Below are positions 45,101 through 55,651 of a DNA stretch of 64,000 nt, piece by piece. The stretch lies in contig LR746272.1 of NCBI GenBank assembly GCA_902729315.2, positions 248,001 to 312,000 of the forward strand. Reading direction: 5' to 3'. The stretch comes from Spirodela intermedia. Lineage: Eukaryota; Streptophyta; Magnoliopsida; Alismatales; Araceae. The position numbers and the translations under genes are program-made. The notes beneath the pieces were generated by a model. It was not told the DNA's origin and did not search any database. It saw only the letters and a program-made list of their open reading frames with translations. Each line of letters opens with the position of its first letter. Positions within the stretch are counted from its first letter, which is position 1.

Positions 45101-47822
45101 GTATACTAAATCGAATGAAGAGTCTTTTTTTACTATGTAAATTTAATGATAAAGCTCTCTAAGATGCACCCCACCTCTATCTTACTTATCTTGATTGGGT
45201 GGCAATTGTTAGAGATTCAAAAGTCATTATTTTTTACTTCACCAAGTGACAATGATTATAGATGATTCATCGACCTACATCATTAATTTTTGAATTACGT
45301 TAGAAGATCTAGAGATTAGTCATATTGGTCATATTGTCCATATCTAAAATGAGACTTTAAAATTATAAACATTGCACAATAATCTTTTTAAACACATAAA
45401 TTCCAATAATTGACACTACAAAACAAAAACTCTATATTTCATGCTTTAAACTTAATTTTTGCTTAATGTAGTGATATTTTATGTGATTTATAGGTACGAA
45501 GACCTTTTTTATTTAATTATAATTATTTTGATTTTTACAGATCTTAACTTGATCAATTAAATCATCTATAATTATTTACATAAGAATCACTAGAAATAAT
45601 TTTATTTTTACTTGAATTTTTTTTTTGGGCATTGACAACATCTTGACGTCCACACCCTAATTTTTTTTTTTGTAAATTTGTAAATATATTTTATATTCGT
45701 CACTTAGTCTAAAAATCATAAAAACTCATATTCTTTGAAGAAAATTCTTAAATATTACAAAATATTATCTCATATCCCCTTAATCAATTTTTAAAAATTA
45801 TACTATTTTTTTAACCTTTTATCAAATTATAAAAATTTTCTTTATCTTAAGATATTTCTAAAAATTAAAAAAATAATATTATCTAGTTTTATAAAATTTA
45901 AATATATGTGATTTATTATACAATAATTAACTCACATCCATGTGTTATCTAGATGGGCTAATTTTCCAAGGTAGGCTATTAATTAATTGACATTTTGTAT
46001 CCCCCACTAATACAAGTGGATTTTCTAAAACCCATGGTTTTTTGTACTAGTCATGGGTCCGAAACTATTGTCTTAGAATAGTAGCTTTTTCTCTTACATT
46101 CATTGGTTTGATATATGCCTCACCACTTTTAAGCATCACCTTGCTTTTATAGTAGAAAGTACTCACATTGGATTTGTGTGCTTTTTGGAAACTCATGAAG
46201 TTGTTTATTGGTGGTAATCATTCAATGGGATGCCATGGGCCTATCACCATTGGAGTACTTTCTTCTCTGTTCTCTAAATTGAGTTTTAATGATGGCAAGT
46301 GGTCCTAAGAAATTCTAGTATCTGATGATAGAAACGATTTGCACGTGCATTGGTTCCTAGAAATGTCGTGACATTTTTTCAATAAATTTAAGAAAAAATG
46401 AGAGAAATAGTAATGAAAAGCATGCTATGCTTTAACTTTTTTTAAAAGGTCATGCTTATGTTTTGGAATCTATAATTTCCTTTGACAAAAAAATAAAACT
46501 CAATGAGGATTTAGTTCATTGCACATGTACCCATCATGCACATTGTATTTTCATATGTTAGAGCAAAGGCACATGATGGAATTGTTGAACAATGATCACA
46601 TAATCTATATGACAAGAAATAGTAGACAGCAGAATAATCAACTCACACTAAGAGTAATGAAATAAGAAACTTCATGTGATTTCATTAGGTGAGAAAATAT
46701 GTTAGACCCCTACGTCCACAAGGAATGACACAATTTCATTAGGTGAGAAAAGAATACATAAGAGCTCTCACCAAGAACCTAAAGAAAATATGGGAAGACC
46801 TTGGAAAGTAATTATGCAGCCCATTTAAGGTCTATATCAAGTGGAGCAAAAGCATAGATAACCTAAAGACCCATTCAAGTTGAAATTACCCCAATTATGA
46901 AATTGACCCTATAACAAGTCATGTTTGTGTATGTGTGTATATTTTCATTTCTTCTTTCATATTTTTATTTTGAGTTATTTTTATTTTTTACTCCCTTTTT
47001 TTTAAGCTCTTGTTATTTGTATCCTCATATTTTTAGGTTCTTCTATTTTTAGACTTTTCTTATTTGCATTCCTTTTCTATTCTTATCTTCTTTCTATTAT
47101 TACTCTCATTTCTATTTTCTTTTTTTTATTACTTTTAAATTTCATATGAACTTATAATTTTGATGCAAAATGAAGAAATTTCAACCTAGTTCATAGCACC
47201 TCACATAGCCCAAGAGTCATTATAGTTTCAATTAATAAATTTCATAAGTTTCTTCCTCTTATTAGTACTATCAAATTCCACAGCATCCTTGTGGAATCAT
47301 GGAATTATTTTTTCCCTTGTAGACTTTAAGATAAACTCCTTATGAATCCAATGGAAAAATCAATGCATTTTGTGGACTCAAGACAAGGAGTTTTCAACAA
47401 AATCACATTGCTTGTGGACTCAAGGTTATGATTTTACTTGTAGAATACTCAAGTATAGCTGAATGAGATCTAATCATCTTTTCTTTTAGTTTCTGCTGCG
47501 TCAAATATGCCCGCCATACAATGACTTCAAAAAATGTGTCATATGTGAGCTGTTTCCTCTTATGTTTACTCAAATTAGTTTTGTCATTATGAGGTTATTC
47601 TTGTTTCACCTGGTTCACCCAAAAAGGGCCATTCCTACATACCTTTTGAAAGTTGGAAATTTTTAATTACAAATATTTTGCCAAAAAGATTTGATTTTAG
47701 TTTAAAATGATAAACAATTAAAATCAGAAAATTTGATTACTAAGATTCATGCTAGATCATTCTTTGTAAATTTTAAATAGATGGTTAAAAAAAACCTTCA
47801 TTCTTAATCAGAAGGAGAAATG
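45101..47822. other. Right outer arm, AT-rich, with LTR-like insertion
   Basis: No gene. The stretch near 47520-47823 is the inverted partner of 35860-36160. About 1.5 kb of extra sequence relative to the left arm includes a segment at 47200-47480 resembling 59850-60260. It is rich in GTGGACTCAAG-type phrases typical of decayed plant LTRs. Confidence 0.5.
47200..47480 (+). repeat. LTR-like repeat, copy 1
   Basis: Shares TTTTGTGGACTCAAGACAAGGAG and following sequence, with changes, with 60110-60260 in the same orientation. Interpreted as part of a decayed LTR; element boundaries are not visible. Confidence 0.5.
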
Positions 47823-47893
47823 CACCCGAGTGTGATTAGGGTTTTGACAGATGAGGCTTGTACTATCCAAGATGAGATTGATATATGAGTCAG

Positions 47894-47936
47894 TGTGGTG
47901 GTGGTGGTGGTGGTGGTGGGTTGGGGGGGGGGGGGG
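47894..47936. repeat. (GGT)n followed by a G-run
   Basis: About eight GGT units, then about 14 consecutive G. It lies in the right outer arm and has no match in the left arm. Confidence 0.9.
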
Positions 47937-48240
47937 ATTACTTGGTTCAGAACATTAGGAAGAACAATTGAAAACTTGTGAATTTTGTGCTTTTTTTTCA
48001 TCTTGATGAGTTAAGTTACACTATTGATCCTTCTTGAACAAGCAACTCAACCCTTCCTTCCCACTCGCTCATAAGCTGAAAATGATGTGAAAAGTTATAA
48101 AGTTACTAGTGTGAAGCAAACATATCTCCATGCTTCCGTTTCATTACCTATCATCGCTGGCTATTATGGCCCTTTTTCATTGCATATGTATCATATTCTT
48201 AAAAAACTATAGTTTTCTTGCTACGGTGAGTCCCTTCTGA

Positions 48241-48897
48241 TTGCTTCTCCGAGGAAGAACCAGGCCACCGGCAACTTCCTCTCCCGCCTCCGTCAATGTT
48301 TCAGTAAGTCAACGGTGCAACCTCCAGTCGAACCTTGATTGTTGACCCTTATGACCGTAGAAAAGGAGGCCCAGTTCCACACAGGGCGGTCGCGGCCTAC
48401 CGGACGATAATAGCTGATCGCATCACTCGAGCCGCCTGACAACCACGTGATCTGACTGGTGGCCCACGCCTTTGTCGCGGCCCACGTCAGCACGCTCGAT
48501 CACGTGCCTTCGGCTGCGCAGGAGACGTCGCCTTCCATCCAGACGCCTCCCTTTGGCGACGGATGACGATACAACGGCTGGGATGAGAGATCCCGCCGAT
48601 CGGATCCTGACTGTCCGATCGAGAAATAAACGGTCCAGATAAATAGCTTCATTTTCCCGCATATTTCCAGGGGGGCGGGGCACCACCTCCATCTCCACCT
48701 CGTTTGGCGGGGGATACTCCTGCTGTATGTATTCCTTCCTGCTAGCAGGCCAGACGATGACCTCCGTCTCCCCCAACCTCCGCCCCCAAAACCCTACCAA
48801 CCCGCCTGCTCCAGTGCCTCCCTGCGCTATGTGGGGCACCGCCGTCGCCGGAGTCTCCGCGTAAGACCTTGGCTGCCCTCTGCGAGCCGGCCCTAGG
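48241..48897. other. Upstream region of the subtilase gene
   Basis: The sequence changes from AT-rich repeat to GC-rich promoter/leader near 48245, the right boundary of the inverted duplication. AGATAAATAG near 48637 is a possible weak TATA element. Confidence 0.4.
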
Positions 48898-51270
48898 ATG
48901 AAGGCGAATTACGGAGCTCCTCTCGTTTTCCACTCTCTCGTCCTCCTCTTCCTCTGCTGTGGCGCCGATCAGGCCTCCTCTGCGGGGAGGAGGACCTACA
49001 TTGTCCGAGTCGACGGGAGGGCTAAGCCGGCCGCCTTCCCCACCCACCGGCACTGGTACGACGCGTCGCTGTCGGCGGCCGCAGCCTCCGCCGCCGACGA
49101 TCTCGACCCCCACCCCGCCGCTGTCATCCACACCTACGCCTCCGTGTTACACGGTTTCTCCGCGCGGCTGTCGCCCCTGGCCGTCGACGCCCTCCGATCC
49201 CGCGCCGGCATCGTCGCCGTGTACCCCGAGCAGGTTCGGCAGGTGGAGACCACCAGATCCCCGCAGTTCCTGGGGCTCAAGTCGGCCGACGGCGCGGGGC
49301 TGCTGCTGGCGGAGTCGGACTTCGGATCGGACCTCGTGGTCGGAGTCATCGACACGGGGATCTGGCCCGAACGGCGGAGCTTCTCTGACCGGGGCCTCGG
49401 TCCGGTCCCAGTCAGGTGGAAGGGCGAGTGCGTCGCCGGCAAGGGCTTCCCCGCCTCTCTATGCAACAGGAAGCTGATCGGAGCCCGGTACTTCTCCGGT
49501 GGGTACGAGGCCACCAGCGGCCGGATGAACGAGTCGGCCGAGGAGCGGTCGCCTCGGGACACCGATGGCCACGGAACCCACACCGCCTCCATCGCCGCCG
49601 GCCGCTACGTCTACCCGGCGTCTACCCTCGGGTACGCCCGCGGGGTCGCCTCCGGGATGGCCCCTAAGGCCCGGTTCGCCGCTTACAAGGTCTGCTGGGC
49701 CGCCGGCTGCTTCGACTCCGACATCCTTGCTGCCTTCGACTCCGCCGTGGCTGACGGCGTCGACGTGATCTCCCTCAGCGTCGGCGGTGTCGTGGTTCCC
49801 TACTACCTGGACGCCATCGCCGTCGGCGCCTTCTCGGCCATGGAGGCGGGGATCTTCGTCTCGGCGTCCGCCGGCAACGGGGGCCCCGGACCTCTGACTG
49901 TGACGAATGTGGCGCCGTGGATGACCACCGTTGGAGCGGGCTCCATGGACAGGGACTTCCCGGCAGATGTGAAACTGGGGAACGGCGTGGTCGTGCCCGG
50001 CGTCAGCGTCTACGGCGGACCGGGGCTCTCCCCCCGGAAGCTCTACCCGCTCATCTACGCCGGCTCCGAGGGTGGCGACGGCTACTCTGCCTCCCTGTGC
50101 CTCGAGGGCTCCCTCAACCCCGCCGCAGTCCGAGGCAAGATAGTCGTCTGCGATCGCGGGATCAACTCGCGGGCCGCCAAGGGGGAGGTGGTGAAGAAAG
50201 CCGGCGGGGTCGCCATGATCCTGGCCAACGGGGTCTTCGACGGCGAGGGGCTCGTCGCCGACTGTCATGTCCTCCCTGCTACAGCCGTCGGCGCCGCCGG
50301 GGGCGACGTCATCCGCCGCTACATCGCGGACTCGCCGCCACCCAAGCGCGCACCCACGGCGACGATCGTGTTCCGCGGCACCCGGTTGGGGGTGCGGCCG
50401 GCGCCGGTGGTGGCGTCCTTCTCTGCGCGTGGGCCCAATCCGCAGTCGCCCGAGATCTTGAAGCCCGACGTCGTCGCCCCGGGGCTCAACATCTTGGCAG
50501 CCTGGCCGGACGGCGTGGGGCCTGCGGGGATCTCCGCTGACGGCCGGCGGACGGAGTTCAATATCCTGTCAGGGACGTCCATGGCGTGCCCGCATGTCTC
50601 CGGCCTGGCAGCGCTTCTCAAGGCGGCGCACCCGGGCTGGAGCCCGGCGGCGATCAAGTCGGCCTTGATGACGACTGCGTATACAAAGGACAACCGGGGC
50701 CAGACGATGCTGGACGAGTCCACCGGCAATGCCTCCACGGTGATGGACTTAGGGGCTGGGCACGTCGACCCGCAGAAGGCCATGGACCCGGGGCTCGTCT
50801 ACGACTCCGCCGCCGGCGACTACGTCGCCTTCCTCTGCAACCTCAACTACACGCAGGAGAACATCCGCGCCATCACGAGGCGGTCGGCGGACTGCGGCGG
50901 CGCGAGGAGGGCGGGCCACGCCGGCAACCTCAACTACCCCTCCATCTCGGTTGTGTTCGTGCAGGGCGGGCGAGCGCGGATGTCGACCCACATCATCCGC
51001 ACGGTGACCAACGTCGGCGACGGCAGGTCAGCCTACGAGGCCACGGTGAAGGCGCCGCGGGGAAGCACCATAACCGTTGAGCCCGCCCGCCTGGTGTTCC
51101 GGAGGACGGGCCAAAAGCTGAGCTTCCTCGTGAGGGTGGAGGAGGACACGGAGGCGGAGTGGCAGTCGCCGGGAAGCTCCACCACCAAGAGCGGGACCTT
51201 AACCTGGTCAGACGGGCGGCACACGGTGACCAGCCCAATCGTGGTGACCGTGCAGGCGCCGCTGCCGTGA
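48898..51270 (+). CDS. Subtilisin-like serine protease, SBT1.5 type
   Basis: Secreted cell-wall protease of family S8. A single exon encodes 790 residues, the usual subtilase length. Signal peptide about 1-28 (LVFHSLVLLFLCCGADQASS). The I9 inhibitor prodomain lies at about 32-120. The catalytic residues are Asp152 (VIDTGIWP), His225 (DGHGTHTAS), oxyanion Asn327 (SAGNGGPGP) and Ser561 (SGTSMACPHVSG). A PA domain is inserted at about 370-500 (CDRGINSRAAKGE), and a fibronectin-III-like C-terminal domain follows (about 680-790, MSTHIIRTVTNVG). The motif DAIAVGAFSAMEAGIFVSAS and the general sequence match Arabidopsis SBT1.5 (At3g14240) closely. Substrates could include cell-wall proteins; SBT1 enzymes are also known to process PME precursors at RKLL-like motifs such as those of the PME at 12138, but nothing here shows that link. 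No defects seen. Confidence 0.95.
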   Translation: MKANYGAPLVFHSLVLLFLCCGADQASSAGRRTYIVRVDGRAKPAAFPTHRHWYDASLSAAAASAADDLDPHPAAVIHTYASVLHGFSARLSPLAVDALRSRAGIVAVYPEQVRQVETTRSPQFLGLKSADGAGLLLAESDFGSDLVVGVIDTGIWPERRSFSDRGLGPVPVRWKGECVAGKGFPASLCNRKLIGARYFSGGYEATSGRMNESAEERSPRDTDGHGTHTASIAAGRYVYPASTLGYARGVASGMAPKARFAAYKVCWAAGCFDSDILAAFDSAVADGVDVISLSVGGVVVPYYLDAIAVGAFSAMEAGIFVSASAGNGGPGPLTVTNVAPWMTTVGAGSMDRDFPADVKLGNGVVVPGVSVYGGPGLSPRKLYPLIYAGSEGGDGYSASLCLEGSLNPAAVRGKIVVCDRGINSRAAKGEVVKKAGGVAMILANGVFDGEGLVADCHVLPATAVGAAGGDVIRRYIADSPPPKRAPTATIVFRGTRLGVRPAPVVASFSARGPNPQSPEILKPDVVAPGLNILAAWPDGVGPAGISADGRRTEFNILSGTSMACPHVSGLAALLKAAHPGWSPAAIKSALMTTAYTKDNRGQTMLDESTGNASTVMDLGAGHVDPQKAMDPGLVYDSAAGDYVAFLCNLNYTQENIRAITRRSADCGGARRAGHAGNLNYPSISVVFVQGGRARMSTHIIRTVTNVGDGRSAYEATVKAPRGSTITVEPARLVFRRTGQKLSFLVRVEEDTEAEWQSPGSSTTKSGTLTWSDGRHTVTSPIVVTVQAPLP

Positions 51271-53107
51271 TGAGCAGAGATTTTTTCTCTTCCCTCCGAA
51301 CGGACCAGACGACAGCGAAAAACCGGCGCGGGGGCGGAAACAAGCGGGGCCGCCTGGCCTTCGTGTCTCCCCTCCTCTCGGGACGGGGTTCTCCCTCTCC
51401 CTCGGAGCGGAGAGTTTTGATGTTATCTCTTTCTTCCTCGTTGTCCTGTCACTTCTCGATCGATCGAAAACCATCTGTCCCCGGGAGTGTCTGAGCTTGC
51501 TGGGTCGGCAATTCCCTGTAAGCTGGAAAGTGTGGCCGCTCACGCTGCTGCGTTTGTACAGCGAAGAAGAAGCGCAACCGTGCAAGACGCGGCAAAGATG
51601 ATCCCGTTTTTAGGGTTTGCGTCGAATGGTGAGCAGAACTGAAATTTCTCACCTCCGTTGGTTCCCCTGCCTGCAACGAATCTCCGGCTGAGGGGACGGG
51701 ACGGGACGGGAACCCGGGGGGGTGGGGGGGGGGGGGGGGGGGGGACTGGGGCTCACCTACCGAATGCTGCCAGAGGACCTGCTGGCCGTCCCCCGTCGGA
51801 GAAGGGGAAATAAGTGCCCGTCAGTCTAGCCCCTGAAGAGGTGTCGGGGACGATAATGGCGCTGCCTCGGCCGAAAGACTACGTGCTGCAAGGGCCTCTT
51901 GCAGTACTCGCGCGTCGACCCCGTCCTCCCTCTCGTGGGCTTGCTTTCTCAGGGTTCGAACTTTTCCGTCGGACGGCGAGGCTGCCGGAGAGAGAAATCC
52001 GGCAGTCAAACCTTATCTAAAAGCTCAGCGGACTGCGTGATGATCCGGGGTCACCAGGGAGAGAGAAAGAGAGACCCCTACTCGTCGGCGTGTGCGTACG
52101 CGGTAGAGTTCGTACGTGGAGCCTGTATTTACGCGTTCAGTGAAAAGCTGCAGAGGGCTGCTTGAACAGTCTTTCTCTCGCTCTCAAAATATCTCCCTTA
52201 CTATAGCGACGAGGCCCGGCCTGCACCAGTCTAGTCGGGGTCATCGCCTCACGAACGTGGTCACGTGACGGCGTGGCCCGACGACAAAACCCTTCTCCAC
52301 GTACCACGAAAACCCGCGTCCGCTCGTCGGGCATTGCCGCGCGTCCTACCAGGATTCGGCACGTGGCTTTCTATTAAAATTCCCGCATCAGGCAAAAATA
52401 GACAAAAAAGGCCTATTATTTTTAATATTAATGTGAAAAAAACAAAGGAATAATAATTGCAGGGATCGGCTTCTGTTCCGACGCTTGGCGTTTGTGTGAC
52501 GTGGCAGACCGCAATGGCCACGTCACAGGACGCTCACGCGCGTTCGAGTGCGGGGTGCCTGTTCCAAGGACGTTTAATGTTCTCGTGGTAATTGCCTAGG
52601 CCACACACGTGGTTTGATTCTTGGCTCTGAGCAAGAGCAGAGAGAGAGCAGGTAGAGAGAGAGAGAGCGCCGCCAAAATAACAGGCGAGATGCGGAGGCC
52701 GAGTAAGATCCAAGCTTATCACCTGACCCTTGCGCCGGCCAGTCAAAGAGACGAGGAAACGACGCCTCTGCTGAGCGCCGCCGAGCGGAGGTTGGGATAG
52801 AAGCCAGCCGATCGCCGGAGTTGCAGGAAAGAACACGAAACGAACAACAACACGGCCGGCAGCCGGCGTCATCCCGTCGAGGACGACTCCGCAGGAGAGG
52901 AGGGTGGAGAATAGGTAGATGTCCGTAACATCAAAACCGAGAGAAGAGTCTCTGCAAGTAGAGCGAGATCCACCCACACACCGCCCAGAGGTAGTAGAAT
53001 TTTTACTCGGAGGTTCGGGTCGACGGCGGCGGCTCTGATGCCCCCTCCTGCCACCTCACCTTATTTACAGAAAGTAGAAGCGCAAGTAGAGAGGCACTCG
53101 TCGTCCG
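51271..53107. other. Convergent spacer between the subtilase and ERF genes
   Basis: Holds 3' UTRs, a poly-G tract at 51716-51744 (interrupted by one T) and GA runs at about 52642-52667. No gene recognised; short frames only. Confidence 0.55.
51716..51744. repeat. Poly-G tract
   Basis: About 28 G with a single T near the start; strong quadruplex potential and a likely sequencing-error hotspot. Confidence 0.9.
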
Positions 53108-55384
53108 TCAGAAGACGGGGCCCGCCAGGGGCATGTCGTCGAAGCTCCAAAGCTCGTCGACGGCGCTCTCGCCGTCCTGGATGGCGTCGCTGCCGAAGAG
53201 GCTTTCCGCCGGCTCCGCTGGAGTTCCCTCCATGTACGGGATCTGCAGGAACTTCATGTACGTCTCGAACGCCGACAGATCCTCGGAGAGTTTCGCGGCG
53301 GTGTTCTCCTCGCTGGAGTCGCTCTCCTGCTTCTCCTGAGAGTTTCCGGCGTCCTCCACACCCTCGGTCTCCGCGAAGACGGAGGTGATCTCCGGCGTCC
53401 TGGACTCTCGCTCCCAGCCGAGGTCCGAGTACCCAAAGGTGTTGCTGCTCTGGTCCGACTGGAAACACTGCCCTCTCCCGCTGGCCACCGGCGAGCTCGA
53501 CGACGCAGGGAAGGAGCTGAGGAACTCTGGCTGCTGCTGCTGCTGCTGCTTCTCCTCCACGAGGCTTAGGATGGAGTCCACGTCGCTCATGTAGTCGGAG
53601 CCTTGGTCGGCGCCGCCCGGTCTCTGCGGCGGAATCGGGTCGGGGGCCCTCCACGCGTTAGCCCTGGCGGCGGCGGCGCGCTTCTGGGTAGCGGCGGCGC
53701 CGCCCTCGGGGAAGTTCAGCTTCGCCTTCTTCCCCCGGATTCTGCGGGCCTCGGCGTCGTACGCCCTCGCCGCATCCTCGGCGGTGTTGAAGGTGCCCAG
53801 CCACACGCGGACTCCCTTCCGGGGGTCTCTGATCTCCGCCGCCCACTTGCCCCACGGGCGCTGGCGGATCCCCCGGTACTGGTTCTTCCTCTTCCTCTTC
53901 GCCGACAGCTCCCCGAATTCACCAGCCTTCACCGCTGGATTCCCCTCTGCAACCAAAAAGGGGGAACCACCAAATAGAGACCTGTTAGCCCTCGTCGACT
54001 CAAACCAGATGGAGACCGAACAGCAGATGGGCATCCAGTTCACAGAGATCCTCCCAAAAGATATGAGATAGATGGATGGGAATTTGCCACAAAAGGATTC
54101 CGCCATGGGTGTGCCTAAAACCCGATCCTACATCAAAAATCTACGACCCAAATAATTAAAAGCACGGGGAAAGATCTGTTTTGTTGATCCGTGTCGCGTC
54201 TCCGTTGATCGATTTGGTGCAAGAAAGAACATCGGCGGCGGAAGCCGACGGAGGATCAGTTGCTAAATCACACGATGAGTTACCGGGAAGAATGGGAAGA
54301 GGGCCGATCAGAACGATCGCGAAATCATGGTCTCTGGATGCGCAGAAATCTCGCGACGATGGGTTTGACCGTGCTGGGGATTGGAGAAGTTATAATATTC
54401 CATTCCTCGTAATAATAATAGGAAGCGATTTCCACTGCTCAGGGGAAAAAAACGGAAAGGGCATGAACACGAACCATCCGCCCGCAGGACGAATGAAAAC
54501 ATCAAACAACAAGAAAAAAAAAAGAAAAAAATGGAAAACTCTGGCGCCCAACTTTCACGAGGAAGGGTATCCCCACCCAGATCCTATAAGTTTGAAAAAA
54601 GCTGCAATCTTGGGCAGGAAAGCGCAATAAGCCACGAAAGAAAGGAAACCCTAAACTTGTGGTCCATCCTAAGCGGAATCATCATCATCTTCTTCTTCTT
54701 CTTCTTCTTCTTCTTCTCCTCCTCCTCCTCCTCCTCCTCCTCCTCCTCCAAGTCTTAGGAGAAGCTGATCAGACCAACCCTTCAGCGAGAAAAGCAACCC
54801 ATATCAAGGCCCTCTGAGACAACGGTGACCCCATCGGATGGGAGGGTCCGGGATGGGGTAGAGGAACCAGAAATCATGAGGAAGAAGCGAAACCCCCTAA
54901 ATTAATCCAACAAGGCGATGTGCAACGACATGGGAAACGCATTGGATCGACAAATCAGAACGTTTAATGAGATCTATAGCGGAAAACGGTATGATCAACG
55001 ACGTCTGCAATCGATCTCCGGCGAAAACCGCGAAGAGATACCCGATCTCGCGCGGGCAGACCACAGAAAATAGGGATGGACGGGACGTAAATCCTTCTCC
55101 GTCCCGGGTTAAAAGAAATTACCGCGCGCAGGGAAGGCCTTGGGAGACCCGAAGGCGAAGGGCTGAGAGTCGAACAGCTCCTCCTCCTCCTCCTCGGAAT
55201 CATCCTTGAACTCCTGGAAGTCGGCCTCGAAGTCGTCCTCCTCAACCAGAAGGTGGGCCCTCTTCTTACGATGCTTGGAGCCGTACAGTGAGTCTTCTTT
55301 GAGATCCGGCCAGAGCAAGTCCGGCGTCAGCCGCCTCGACTTGGCGGTCGGTATGAGGTCGGAGAGGATCGCTCCTCCACACAT
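53108..55384 (-). CDS. Group VII ERF transcription factor (RAP2.12/RAP2.2-like)
   Basis: AP2/ERF activator of low-oxygen response genes. Two exons, 55384-55123 and 53946-53108, with a 1176-nt intron (phase 1), encode 366 residues. The N-terminus is [12 protein letters not shown], the group VII N-degron: after Met removal, Cys2 is oxidised by plant cysteine oxidases and the protein is degraded, so oxygen and nitric oxide control its level. The AP2 domain spans 110-167 ([24 protein letters not shown]), preceded by the basic KRKRKNQ stretch. A poly-Gln run (CAG/CTG repeat near 53530) follows. The conserved C-terminal motifs [15 protein letters not shown] and ELWSFDDMP complete the group VII pattern. 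The start was chosen because it gives the invariant MCGGAI; the longer upstream frame has no such basis. Confidence 0.95.
54689..54749. repeat. (TTC)n(TCC)n microsatellite in the ERF intron
   Basis: Compound TTC then TCC repeat of about 60 bp within the first intron. Confidence 0.9.
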
Positions 55385-55590
55385 CTCGGAGAGGTAGGGG
55401 CACCACAGAGGGCCGCAGACGGACACGATCGGGAGAGAAGATCGCTGCAAAACGGAGCACAGGGATGAGGCAGACGAGGGATAGATTTCTTCCGGCGGAG
55501 ATTGCTTTTCCTTTCCGGCTTTCTGGGTCACAGGGACGCAACTTTCCTATCGAGAACAGATGGAGGGGAAATCGTCTCCGATTGATATCG

Positions 55591-55598
55591 TTTTTATA
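55591..55598 (-). promoter_or_regulatory. Possible TATA box of the ERF gene
   Basis: TATAAAAA on the minus strand, 206 bp upstream of the ATG at 55384, implying a leader of about 170 nt. Confidence 0.5.
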
Positions 55599-55611
55599 TT
55601 ACTGCTACCAG

Positions 55612-55612
<1 letters not shown>

Positions 55613-55650
<38 letters not shown>

Positions 55651-55651
55651 G
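55613..55651. repeat. (GA)n microsatellite upstream of the ERF TATA-like element
   Basis: About 19 GA units, with one GATA interruption. Confidence 0.95.

Larger units (their letters stand above)
35484..48240. repeat. Large nested inverted duplication centred at 41099
   Basis: Outer arms (about 35484-38000 and 44200-48240) are diverged reverse complements. For example TGATAGGTAATGAAAC with GTTTGCTTCACACTAGTAAC on the left pairs with the complement near 48100-48160. The region at 35860-36160 pairs with 47520-47823. The right arm is about 1.5 kb longer through insertions. The inner 5.6 kb, carrying two BIOF genes, is an almost perfect palindrome. Position x on the left maps to 82198 minus x on the right in the inner part. 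Confidence 0.85.

Noticed and set aside
49459..50268. 269-codon minus-strand open frame
   Set aside because: Antisense shadow of the subtilase gene.
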